DNA of 64,000 nucleotides from Euptelea pleiosperma (lineage: Eukaryota > Streptophyta > Magnoliopsida > Ranunculales > Eupteleaceae): contig CM068552.1 of NCBI GenBank assembly GCA_035048495.1, forward strand, positions 29,328,154 to 29,392,153, written 5' to 3'. A program made the translations under genes and the position numbers. The notes under the pieces were generated by a model, which saw nothing but the letters and a program-made list of their open reading frames with translations, was not told the DNA's origin and ran no database searches. Positions 1 through 11,600 of this stretch are shown here, one piece after another (within the stretch, counting starts at the first letter, position 1; the number at the start of each line of letters is the position of its first letter).

Positions 1-2
1 TA

Positions 3-767
3 AAGGAGTTCATCTTCGCCAGATTCGGTGCCCCTAAGGCCATCATTAGTGATGGGGGCACCCATTTCTGCAATAAGATATTCGAGAAATTAATGAAAAA
101 GTATGGGGTAACCCACAAGGTTGCCCTAGCTTATCATCCACAGACTAGTGGTCAAGTAGAGGTTTCTAATCGTCAGATCAAGCAGATCTTGGAGAAGACA
201 GTCAATACCACACATAAAGACTGGTCTACTCGTCTCACTGATGCTTTATGGGCATACAGAACCGCCTACAAGACCCCACTCAATATGTCTCCCTATCGTC
301 TCGTCTTTGGGAAACCTTGTCATCTACCAGTAGAGATTGAACATCGTGCCCTGTGGGCCATTAAGAAACTCAACTTTGACCTCGACTCTGCAGGGGAGGA
401 GAGAAAACTTCAAATGAATGAGTTAGAAGAACTCAGAAATGATGCCTACAACTTGTCCAAGAATTACAAAGCAAAAATGAAGTGGATACATGACAAGAGC
501 ATCCTCAGGAAAGAGTTCCATCCAGGACAGAAGGTCCTTCTTTATAATTCTCGTCTCCATCTCTTCCCTGGCAAACTGAAATCTAGGTGGACCGGTCCTT
601 ATACGGTCACAGCAGTCACACCCTTCGGGGCAATCACTATTGAGGATCCCAAGGATCACTCCTCATTCCAGGTCAATGGTCAGCGTCTTAAGCAATTCCA
701 TGAACTTGATGTGTCGTTCATTCAGACTTTTGAAATTGATCTCATCGATCCTGCCTATGTCGACTGA
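3..767 (+). pseudogene. Athila-type gypsy integrase, C-terminal part (5' end outside window)
   Basis: The frame is open from base 3 to a TGA at 765-767, so this is the tail of a polyprotein that starts left of the window. It begins in the integrase catalytic core: a SDGGTHFC block, then the [16 protein letters not shown] block, which contains the core glutamate region. The C-terminal integrase domain follows, with an [19 protein letters not shown] block, an [16 protein letters not shown] block (here [12 protein letters not shown]) and the [14 protein letters not shown] block. These blocks are characteristic of the Athila/Tat branch of Ty3/gypsy. The protein would catalyse insertion of element cDNA into the host genome. 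No stop interrupts the visible part, so the element may be fairly young. The methionine at 93 is internal, not a start. Whether the whole element is intact cannot be judged from here. Confidence 0.93.
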
Positions 768-2675
768 TGATCCACTCAGTCTCCTGAGCTCCAACTTGGT
801 TGGGGGTGCCTGTCACCCCCGTCATGTCTGGCTGAAGACGTAAAACTTAGCGCTTTCGGAAAGGCAATTCCGGTATTCCTAGAGTACATGAGTCTCATGC
901 ATTTGTTATTATTGTTATATCTTTGGAAATGCAGGTACATTCATTCTTCCGATCATCAGGTATCACATACTGTCGAGTTTCTGCCGACTTGGTAACATCC
1001 TCCCTGAACCTTTGCATCATCTTCATTGATTTTTCATCATTTTATGTCCCGGTCATGAGCACCGAGGACGGTGCTGTATTTTGGTTGGGGGTGGGTATTT
1101 ACCAAAACTCATGTCTTCATTTTGATTAAAAAAAAAAAAAAAAAATTTGTTTTTGGGGTGATTTCCGATGTTCTTCAAAAGTTTTCTAGAATTTCAAAAA
1201 TGTGTCAAATACCCTGACTTTGATTAGCTGAAAACCTCGTTAAGTCAGTATTGAGGATGTCAATTTTTGTTAGCATTGAGTCAAGTCAAGCGTGACTACA
1301 GTAGGTTTGAAAACTCAGAAAAACTCAGATTTGGCACAATTGTACACTATCAACATCAGAGTCATCCTAAGTTTGAAACTCTAGAGATCCTGTGAGAATA
1401 ATTGTGGAGACCTAACCCAGTGAGCTTTCGAACCTTTAATCATTTTAGAGAGTTATACAATAATCCTGAGTCACTAGATGACTCAATATTCTTCATGCCC
1501 GCAATATTCGTTGAGAGATCTCATTATCTTTTGCTTCGATCATGGAACTCAGAACAACATCAACATTGGATTACTACGACAGAACCTTCTCTATATCTAG
1601 TCAAGACAGTATACATGATAGTGCAAACCCTAGAAAATGATTTAGGCCATTTTTTCTGAACCATTCAGCCTTTCTACTCACCTGAATTATACTTCACTAG
1701 AAACCCCTTGAACCTTTCTATAAAAGCCTTTTATTTGCAAACCCATCAACCTAAAATCCAGTCCAGCTACGAAACATGACTGGCTACCCTTATTTTGAGA
1801 TGGACAAAAGAATAACTGATGTGGGTGTACCGTGAAAAAGAAAAGTAAAGAAGAAGAATCAAAAGGAAAAGAAAGTGGTTAAAGCCAAAAACAAAATGTA
1901 GAAAGAAAGTATGAAGAAGAGCTGAAAAGAAATTGAGCAGTCTCAGAAATATCAAGAAAAAGAGAAAAATACGAAAAAAGGAAAAAGAACCAGATAATGG
2001 TGTTACGCCGCAGGAAAAATTTTAGAAAAGGGCAATATCCTCTTAAGATCTTTGAAATCCTGCATTCCTTTATCTCTCTACACCTGACCTAAGCCTCATT
2101 ACAACCCAGGAAAGTCCTACTTGATTCTAGGATAGTACGATCATAAAATGTGGAGATTGGAGAAAGAGAAGCTATAGAGTTTGATCTGACGTTCCCGAGT
2201 GAAGTGGTATTCCAATCATGAGATCTTCTTCTGTTAAAGATGTCCTTCCTTCAAATAAAACATATGTGAGATCTTTTGCCTCTTTATATTAAATACATCT
2301 CCTCACATATAAATTGAGAGAAAAGAAGAAAACTCTTCTTGTGTGATTCTATTCTGAGTGCTAAACATGTGAGATTTGAGGTCGAGGCAGAAAAACTTAG
2401 AGGTGATCTGGAAATCTTTACTATCGGATGATGAGAATGTTGAGCACACACACGCAGAGTCTGACTATTCTGGGTCATGATTATCAGTCTGTAGTCTTGC
2501 AAAAACTTTCAAACTCTTCGCTAGCATGTAACTATTTTTGCATCCATTCAATGATTTGACGAACGATGTTTTCCCTGAGCTAATATGAAAAAGTGTGCTG
2601 CATGTGCAGAGCCCTTTTAAGCTCATTTATTTCGCACTAATTGCCAAGGATTGGCAATATGCTGGTTGGGGGTTG
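768..2675 (+). mobile_element. Athila element 3' non-coding region with polypurine tract
   Basis: This 1.9-kb stretch lies between the integrase stop and the 3' LTR and has no convincing coding sequence. Short open frames, such as one at 1402-1659, resemble nothing I recognise; an env-like gene, found in some Athila elements, is not apparent. A motif close to GGTTGGGGGT occurs at about 798-807, 1083-1092 and 2665-2674. The last copy abuts the LTR and is the likely polypurine tract priming plus-strand DNA synthesis. The two upstream copies may be relics or secondary tracts. Confidence 0.75.
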
Positions 2676-3874
2676 TGATATTCGCTCAAAAGTGCTTATT
2701 TTAAGCAATTATCCTTTTAGCGTTATTGCATTGTCCTATGTAAAATACTCTATTTACCTACTTTTCTACGTAAGAGTCTCTTCTGTTGCTTAGAACACAC
2801 TTTTTTGGATGAAATGGTATATTTGCATGCATTAAACACATTTTCGGAAGTCTAAATATTAAGCCGTTCTGATAAAGTCTCATTACGGGCTTCTTCTGTC
2901 ACAGGAAACCCCGATGGGACGATTCTCGAGACTTGTGGGCCCAAATCGATCATGAAAGCTCATTATCAAAGCTTAACAAGCCCACATGCTATGACTAGAA
3001 GATATGGGCCAAATATGGGCTGAATAAGAGGACCAAAAAGCCGGCCCAAAGAACGAAGAGAGTAGGAGAGCCAATGACCAAGAGACGGACCAAAGCGTTT
3101 AAAGCCACATGAGTTAGCAAAGAATGATGGTCGACTCTACTGGAGAAGCGTGAGGATGGTCACAGTGAAGACCAGGGTTCCAGCCCTCCGCCAGTGCTTT
3201 TCTCTCTATTTTCTGATACTTTCTCTCTCATCTCTCCTTATTCTCTCACTCTCTTCACCTCTCGGTCCTCGAATCTACTGACCTAACCCCAGAACTCCTG
3301 CCCATCGGCTCTATCTCATCTCCCTTAGCTTTTTGACTGTTGGATCTTCCATCGGACCGTTGGATCTTCAATCGGACCGTTGGATCTCTCTAGATCCGTC
3401 GATCTACCAATCTGAGTCCCAATCAAGTCACCATCCATCCGATCGCCATCTGACTGTCTGTCACATCATCTTGTGAGACGATGGACATCATCAATCCATG
3501 AGGGCCAATAGCTGGGCCCATCTTCATCGACCCGCTGTCCGACCAGTTAGTGGACCCCGCGAATTTCAAAATAATTTTAATTAAATGGGGGGTCCACTAA
3601 TTGGGGAGATTCCCCATAGAAAAGTAGGTTTTTACTTAAAAAAAAAAAAAAAAATTTTTTTCTTATTTTTTTATTTTCAAAAATCCCCTATTTCCATTAA
3701 AGGAAATAGGAAAGCTTTAAAAGGAGAAGGATAGGGGTTCGTTCGAACCCTAATCCCCCTCTAATCTCTTTCATTCTCTCCCAAAAACTTTCTTGCCCCT
3801 TTTCCCCTTCTCTTGGCCGTTTTTCCTCCCCTTTCTCTTCATTTTCCTCTTCTTCTTCTTCTTCCACCTTCCTC

Positions 3875-3902
3875 GCCGGAGTTGCAGGTCTACAACTCCG
3901 GC
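3875..3902. other. LTR hairpin 1 (CCGGAGTTG / CAACTCCGG)
   Basis: Ten-base arms GCCGGAGTTG and CAACTCCGGC surround an eight-base loop. The same arms recur in every well-preserved LTR of this family in the window, so the structure is conserved while flanking polypyrimidine DNA varies. Confidence 0.8.
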
Positions 3903-4204
3903 CATCTCCTTCTCCTCTCCTCTCCCTTCCTTCTCCTCTTTCTCCTCCTTCTCTGCTGCTATTCCTCCACTGCTGCTGCGAGCTCCACTGCTGCTGCGAG
4001 CTCCACCGCCTGCTCCTTGCACCACCGGCGACTTCAACAGCAACGTCTTCTTCTCTGCCGCCCACCACCATCGTTAACACCAGGGGTCCTCCATTGGAGC
4101 CACCACCAACATTGACGCTCCGAGCAGCAGGTAAAAACTCCTCCTTCTTCCCCTCCTTCTTCTTCTTCTCCCCCTTCTTCTTTTCTTTTTTTTTTTTTTT
4201 CACG

Positions 4205-4230
4205 CCGGAGTTGCACACCTGCAACTCCGG
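4205..4230. other. LTR hairpin 2 (CCGGAGTTGCA / TGCAACTCCGG)
   Basis: Eleven-base perfect arms around a four-base loop (CACC), about 330 bp downstream of hairpin 1 in the same LTR. Confidence 0.8.
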
Positions 4231-5225
4231 TCACCTGCGCGCTCCACCACCGCCTCCATCCACCTGTGCGTGCTGCAATCTCCGCCTATAACTCCCCCAC
4301 CGTTTCATCACCGCCGTGTTACCCAGCAAATCATAGCCGTGAACGCTCACGGTTTCTCCTTTGCTGGTGCACGAACCAGCAACTCCGACCGGCCGATCTT
4401 CAATCTACTCCTTCACCTGCTGGTTCGGGATCCCCTGTTTCTCACCTGCAAGCAGACCAGCAACCACTTCTCCACTTTTCGAAACCGCTTGGAAGTTTCC
4501 TTCTAACCTGCAACTCTCCGGGCGACACATCCACCACCATCTTCATCCCCCACACCGTTGGGCGGTAGCCTGCTACCCTCTACTCTAGCGAACTGCCCAC
4601 CTCACCACCATACTGACTCATCTTTTCTTGGCCGGACCATGCAGTCCACACTTGGCCAATCCCAACCTTGCTCAAGGTGAGATCATATGTAGTTTCTCTC
4701 TCTAACTCTTCCTCTTTCTAAATTTCTCAAACTTTTTTTCTCTCTAGAATAGTTCTCTCTTTCTCTCTCTAAGTCATTTTAGGTCTTCTCTCACTATTTC
4801 TTTCTCTCTCTATTCCTTTACGAATGCTTTATAGATTAACTTTCTTCTTGGCATATTTATTTCAGAAGTTATGTAATTGACAATTTTATTAGATTAATGG
4901 ATGATTTCAATGTTGGTTATTATGATTTTGCTATTTCGCATTAGTTAGGTTATTAATTTCATGGCTCTCTCTCTAAATCAAAGCATATTTTAATCCGATC
5001 TATCCACCACTCTCACCCCACCATCATTCGCATCAATTTTTATGGAAAAATCTGTCATTTTATGTTCTTATTTGCGCTAATCCAACTAATCCCGAGTGCG
5101 GATCGACATCCGACACGAAACTGCTATACAAAAATCTCAAATTTTGCAGGAAATCGGATAGAAATTACAAATCTTGTTGATTCTAGGGTTTCCGTAACCA
5201 ACGACGCGGAAAACCTTTACTATCA

Positions 5226-7315
5226 TCTTCGAAGGAGCAATGGAGAGCAAATTCCGGGAGAAGAAAACTAGAAAGCTTCTGAACATTGAACCCATAATAG
5301 AAATTTTTGTTTGGGCGGGATGAAATTTTGGTTTGGCGGTTTATTTGTTTAGCAAGCTTTACTCTTTTATTTTTTTTTTTTGGGAGAAAAAAGGAAATTA
5401 CTCCTCTACTTTTTTTCTCACTTTTTTCATTTACTCTCACCAAACCTGAGTAGGTTAACCAGAGGAGGAGAGGATGAGTTTGTGGCTCATGCCGATGTGA
5501 CTTGCTATCGTACGTAAGCCACGCGGCAAGCACCTTGTTTATGGTTTGGAGGATACCACACCATAGGTGGTCAGGCAAGTTTTACTCCAATTTAAACAAC
5601 ACTACAGAGATAGAATCATGGAATTTGTTGATGTGTCACTTTTTGGGACCACTGATCCCAGGATGAACATTTGGCCCACCTTCACACAAAAAGTCATCCT
5701 GATAGATGGTTCTTAGCCAATGGATTAGATTTTATTTTTTTAGTATGCGCTTGAAACCAATGTTTCTCGTCCATGGGCTTGTTTGTGTAGCTCATGATGA
5801 AAATGCTCAAATCAAATGGATAGAAATCACCAATCAAAATGAGTAGGGCTAGGGCCTAGCCAGTTTAAGCCCTCTAAGGGCTAGGGTCGGGCTAGATGGG
5901 GGTCGGGATTGGTAGATCTGCGAGATCCAATGAAGCTGAGGTTGTTTTCTCTATGATTTCAGCGTACGCGATAGGTGCTTTAGCTTTCCGCCCTAGTGGG
6001 TCCACCGGTGGGTCCCTCTCCATAACTTTAGGGTTTGAAAAAGAGATTCTTCGAAGATGGATAAGTTAATCTCCCTACTCGCTGCAACGATTGAGGGTTT
6101 CACGTGGTTGATCACCGAGCTCACCTATGTCTCCCCTTAAACCAAAATACAGCCTTTTTAGACAAATTTGTATGGCCCCGTGAGAAATTCACGATATTTG
6201 CACTACCCCCTAGTAGTTGCACTTAGTTGTGTTTCCCCCCATTGACCTCTATTTTGTCTTCTTTGACGGGGTGTTAACTTTGTTCACGTTTGACCATTTT
6301 ACCCTTATGTTGTTGCATATACAAATTTTTTACCTTTTTAAAACCACTTAACCGCCATTAATACAGGTCGTATATGTATTTAACCCCCTATAGCCACGTG
6401 TTCTGACAATCTGAACGAATTTCATGGACGAAAAAAAAATTTGAACCATCTACATATCTATATATCTATACTAAAGCATAGAAGTGCTGATGTGGCACTC
6501 TCTGCTCTAAGAACGCCATGTCAGCAAGTGTTCATCTCCCTTTCCAATTCTCTCTTTCCAATTATGTTCCCAACTGTTACAATGTTTTCCTATTTCTAGA
6601 ATCTCTCCAATTCCCATAAATTTCTTTAAAAATTTGGCACTTCAATTCCCAAACCATTCTTTCTTCGTAACATTTTTATCTCTATTTAAATATGTATGTT
6701 TCTTTCCAAAACCAGCGCATCTTTGCTTCCCAAAATCTCTCAAATTCCAAAACCGTTCTTTCTTTCCAACGCTTCTATCTAAATTTAAACCCATATGGTC
6801 CATAACTTGGACCACACTTCTCTTCTTCTCCGTAGATGGCGAGTGAAAATTTTGGCAAAAAAATGTCAGATTCCAGCAAATTAAAACTCGGACCATCCAC
6901 ACTTACATGGATCAAATCTGGTGATCGGAGTGATGGATAGCGATTAGACCGGAGAGGGTGAGTTTCAATGATTGGGTCCTCTGCCAGAGAAATGGAAAGG
7001 AAAATGGGGAATATTCTGCAGTCGATTGTAGGAGGGATAGGGGAATCAAGTGGAGAGGGCACAAAAAGGGCGACTTGTATTTTTTATTATTTTTTTCTTA
7101 AATATAAAACCATTTTCGTTCTTGTAAATGTAAGCTGGACTTTCCAATTTATATATCAGAAGAAAAAGGGTTATAGGTTATTTTCTCCTTAACGTTTTTT
7201 CTATAATGTTTTTTGATAAAACGAAAATGAAGGTTTTGATGGGGAACAACTTTTATGACAGTAAATGTTCGTATTGAGGAGGCTTTCAAGTGAATTGAGA
7301 ACATTATTTGATATG
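5226..7315. other. Gene-poor spacer with decayed repeats
   Basis: I see no supported gene here. Two very short frames (for example from an ATG at 6057 to a TAA at 6138, 27 codons) are not convincing. The segment at about 6170-6440 resembles the ends of foldback/MULE-like repeats. The segment from about 6455 (TCTATATATCTATACTAAAG, then a 'gatgtggca' motif) resembles the 5' end of plant Helitrons, but I could not find a matching hairpin-CTRR 3' end. Confidence 0.5.
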
Positions 7316-7878
7316 TGTCATGCCCCAGACCCGGGCAACCGGATCTGGCCCGAATGCCTGAAAAATGACTCGTTTATCCAAGATCCAGGGTGTGATAAAA
7401 AAAATGCTCTAAAATAATTCTTAAAAATGACCATAATTCATAATATATTAAAATAAAAATCTTTTGTAAAAACGTTTTGGCTAAAACTTTTGTTTGATAG
7501 ACTTTTTGAATTAACTTTTCAGAATTTAAGCGGATAGGCGTAAAATTTTCAAAAAATATAATTTGAATAAAAAAATTATCTTTTTAATTATCTACTATTA
7601 AAAAAATTATTTTAAAATCCTTTTGTGAAGGCGTTTTTTCCAAAAATATTGTTTACTATTTTATTTTAACAGTTTGATTCAGAAATCTGCCTTAACAATA
7701 ACGGTACCCTAGTAATACGTAAAATAATTGTAAGTACCTTACATCAATAAAAAATAATGCATCTGTTAAGGATTCATGACCATATATCTAAAGGGTTAAA
7801 TCAAAGAATCTAAGAAGTCAAATATTGATTATCCATATGATTATAAAAAATTAAATAAAGTTTTAAATAATATACAAT

Positions 7879-8200
7879 CACTACCAAAAAAAGGCTTTTA
7901 CCGGCGGCTATAAACCGACGGTGAAGGCTTCACCGGCGGTTATTGACTGCCGCACAAACCGCCATAAATTTGCCGACGGCGTAGATAAAAGGCCAACGCC
8001 GGCGGTTTGAAAATTGCCAGTAATTAGTTTCACCGACGGTTTATAAACGCCGGATATTATCTTTCTGTGGCGGTTATTGAACCGCCGGCGTTAGCTTTTT
8101 AATATGCCATCAGCAAATTTACAGCGGTTTGTACGGCAGTTTATAGCCGCCGGTGAAAGTGTAACACCGTCAGTTCTTAACCGCCGATAAATCTAGTGGA
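7879..8200. repeat. CACTA subterminal repeat array, left end
   Basis: GC-rich motifs of the type CCGGCGGTTTAT / ATAAACCGCCGG occur repeatedly in both orientations within about 320 bp, in otherwise AT-rich DNA. In known CACTA elements such arrays bind the element's own DNA-binding protein. Confidence 0.85.
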
Positions 8201-8514
8201 AATTTAAAAAAAACATACATTTTTTTTAAAAGTGTACTATTGATGTCATTTTACCCAACCTGATAAAACAAACAAAAACTAATACAATTGATCAATAACA
8301 AACAAATTATCCCAATCGACTTCCATAACAACTTAAATCATTTGCCCGTTATTACAATTATAATTTTCAAATAGATCAAAGAAAAATTACATATATAACG
8401 CAATAAATTAAAAGGAAAAGAAGTAGGAGCCTAATGTTATATATGGTGTGCACAAAAGAAGTATTTTGTTTTATGATAAGTTTGACAAGCAGCATATTAT
8501 ATACTTAAAGCCTT

Positions 8515-8664
8515 CTAGATGCCACTGATTCGGCAGAAAAGAGGCACTTTAATTTGTGAAAGAACTGGATCATGTGCTGGATCATGGTCCTTGGAAGGAA
8601 TCTTCAAAATTGTTGGAATTTGCTTCTTGTAGCTATCAAGTAGAAACCTTATCATGTTTGCAAC
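8515..8664 (-). pseudogene. V-ATPase subunit F, last-exon fragment captured by CACTA
   Basis: Behind a splice acceptor (TTTTTCAG, ending at 8665 on the minus strand) a 49-codon frame reads VANMIRFLLDSYKKQIPTIL and then KIPSKDHDPAHDPVLSQIK before diverging. Plant V-ATPase subunit F (VHA-F, a subunit of the V1 central stalk) ends with the very similar VANMIRFLVDSYN...IPSKDHPYDPAHDSVLSRVK, from memory of the family. The copy lacks the Pro-Tyr after KDH and loses homology in the last dozen residues before a TAG. The N-terminal exons are not seen nearby, so this is a captured, probably non-functional piece inside the CACTA element. Confidence 0.75.
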
Positions 8665-11600
8665 CTGAAAAAGAAAACACATACAAATTAGTATTTTTAA
8701 AATAGTAGAACTGATTTTGACAAAAAACATCCAAAGAAATTAATTAAGAAGAACAATTAGATGGTCAGTGAGAAGCTATGCAAGTTAATATCTTATCAAA
8801 AGAAGATATTACAAGTAAATATCTTATCAAAAGATGAAGATATGACAGGTAAATATCTTTTCAAAATAAAAGATATGACCGGTTATTGTTATAGTCAGAA
8901 AAAACCTTATGAAATTTCAGCAAAATTAAAATATTATTCAACTAGATAAAGAAGCATAATGAGATATCAAACTACAAATATCTCAATTATATGATGATAA
9001 AAATCTTCTTATTAGAGGTCTGTGGCGTAGATCGATCATGTGTCAAAGAGGACAAGCAAGGCAGATTAGGTTGGACCATCAATGAGAAGTGTCTTAGAAA
9101 ACCCAAAATCATCTATGAACAAAAATTGTCATTAGAACCCCATGTATTCTTGAATGCTAACAAGCCAAGGGTGGGGAAATTATCAAAGCCGTAAGAATCC
9201 CAAACATTCTACTTTATCACAAAGATGGATAACATGCTCAAGATATTTTTTATTAAGCAAATGAATAGTAAGAATCAACTTTAGATGAAATTTTTACTGA
9301 ACATTTACTTTGTCACACATATTCAACAAACACACAAGGTTTTCACACAAAATCCAACATGTATGATCATCAAAGTGTTGAACATGCAGAACCAAAAGTT
9401 CTGGGGAGCCCAAGATTTTTATAAAGACTCCAAACAGCAATCAATGGATATTGTATTGTTAACTTAATAAATAAACACAGAAAGGCTAATAAGCTCTAGA
9501 AAAAAAAATTAACATAAGAGTATTGCTTACCATGCAAGCTCAGCTCCTGTATTTGTATGAAAGCTATTTATCAACATAGTTGTGGCTGTCCCACTGGGGT
9601 ATGTAAGGCCAATAATCCGTCCAATGCATATTGCTAACCAACAAAAAGCAGCTCCGAAACTAAAACTTTGGCTAAAGAAACAGAAAAATAGTAGGTACTA
9701 AGGCTTTCACTTGAGTAGGGCATTCCTGGTACTATCCATTGGTAAAGCATTGCAGCTACTAAGGAAGTTAAACTCCTTGAAGTAGGAAAATAGAATACCA
9801 TCCTCTCAAATTATATAAACAATAATCTAAAATAAATACCATAAAATGTAAAATAATTGAAATATACAATTTTTAGAACTTCAAACCCCAAATCAGCTTT
9901 AGTATTTGAATGACTAACTATGACTAGTTTAACAAATTAAAGAAATGCTTGCAAGTTGTATTTCCCAACACAAAATATTCAAGGATCCAACTGAGTCACA
10001 GTGGACTTACAAGCACCAAAGTCATAGCTTAAATCCATGAGAAATAAACCCACTGTAATTTATCTTCAATACAGTCCAATTCGCCAAAATCTGCCATTAA
10101 ACATCATTTTGCTATTTACTTACCTCAGCTGTCTTGTAAAATTCTTTGTTGGACAAACATGACTCATCCATGACTTAATACTTTTGCCAATTTTGATTAA
10201 ACATAACAACAACAACAACAGATGACAACCACAACCCACTCTACTTTTGCCTCAGCATGCCTTTAGTACATTCATGTACCCATTACAGTGGACTCAATCA
10301 ATTTTACCTACAAGAAAGTTATCGTGAATGAGGAGAGAAGCGTCTTTTTATATAATATATCTTAAAGCAGCATAGAAGGTGGATAGTACCAAAATGATAT
10401 GGGTATATATATAAGAATGAATAAGGGAACACACATCAGAGGTGGACAGTAAAGAAACCCAATGTACCATTGGTTTACATTGGTTCTTATTATTTCTACC
10501 TTACAAACTTAGTAAAGAAAGAAACGAGAAAAGAACACATTACTTACAATTTGAACACCTTTATCCGCATGGGCAGTGGACACATAAAAGGTGGACAGGA
10601 TAACGTAACAGAGATCGGAGGGGCAATTGAAGGTACCCAAAAAATTTCTTATTTTTCTTTCTCTGTTTCTCTCAAATCATGTAAGAATCAAGAGAAAATC
10701 TTTAACCCCATAAAAAGTCCAAAATAGATTATGGTATAGAATAAGGCTCTTACTATGTACTTGGCTAATAGAAGGAAAGTCAAGAATGATGCCCTTATGT
10801 GTATAGTTTGCCAGTTCCACTACAAATGTAGTAAAGAGTAAAGTTTAGTAACTTGGAGTTGAACCCATAGGTCAACTAGATCCTTCTTAATGTCACAACC
10901 ATAAGGTCACAACTTTTATTGAACCTACCCATCAAAGGAAAACAAGGTCAATAACTTAGTTGTGAGAGCTATAGATTGCTTACACCAAGATGTATTGAAC
11001 CCCATACTGAGAGCATAACAGAAACTATGTCAGTCTTCTTTGAAAAGTTCTTTGAGTTGAAAAAACCTTTAAGCTAGAATAAAACTAAAACAAAGAAAAA
11101 AAAATCAAGAAATGTTATTAAACAAGAATACCAATTGAGTTTGACAAGTGCTTGATGAAGGTAGCCTCCACCCTCTCCACGAATGTTATATAATCTGCGA
11201 AGGCACAAGAACCGAATAGCTAAGTACTTGTCAAGGACAATGTAGAGAAATATGACATCTTCCATGAACTCAAAGTAAATGCAAGAATTACTGAGTGTTC
11301 CGACTGCATAAATGAGTTAAGAATGGTAGTAGCTCTATGTTCTGGACTGTTTTCCGGCTCATACTCAAAGTGCAACTTTCAAAATGCTTGGTGAGAGCTG
11401 AAATTACCGTGTAATAACCATTTTTTTAAACCATGCTATAAAGTACAAACATTCAAGAAAGGGAAGGTGTCACAAATTCACACTAAGAGCTGAAGTCCAT
11501 TGCCAAGGAAAGCACTTTCTGCTTGTCCGACAATGATATCAATGTCTGCTTGTGTTGCCTACAAATAAAGCACAAAGCAAATGAGTCATGGCATGTTCAA

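Larger units (their letters stand above)
2676..5225 (+). repeat. 3' LTR of the Athila-type element (family LTR-A)
   Basis: The LTR starts TGATATTCGC directly after the polypurine tract and ends ...TTTACTATCA (TG..CA), 2550 bp. The boundaries are supported by two solo copies of the same family in this window with target-site duplications (15940-18589 and 49711-51811). The right target duplicate would be TCTTC at 5226-5230; its partner lies outside the window. The LTR is rich in polypyrimidine (CTT/TCC) runs that create many spurious low-complexity frames at about 3700-4300. It contains two hairpins built on GCCGGAGTTG...CAACTCCGGC (3875-3902 and 4205-4230). Confidence 0.9.

Noticed and set aside
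3697..4588. Overlapping Lys/Glu/Gly-rich and Ser/Pro-rich open frames on both strands
   Set aside because: They come from polypyrimidine/polypurine tracts of the Athila-family LTR and recur in the other LTR copies with different frames.
5246..5335. Short frame beginning ATGGAGAGC just after the Athila 3' LTR, possible host first exon
   Set aside because: Only 20-30 codons, no splice donor or downstream exon identified.
6455..7200. Possible Helitron
   Set aside because: The 5' phrase is suggestive, but no hairpin plus CTRR 3' end or A-T insertion context could be found; kept only as a note in the spacer entry.
7890..8200. CRISPR-like or satellite-like array of GCCGGCGGTT words
   Set aside because: Irregular spacing, both orientations and location next to CACTA termini identify it as a subterminal repeat array.
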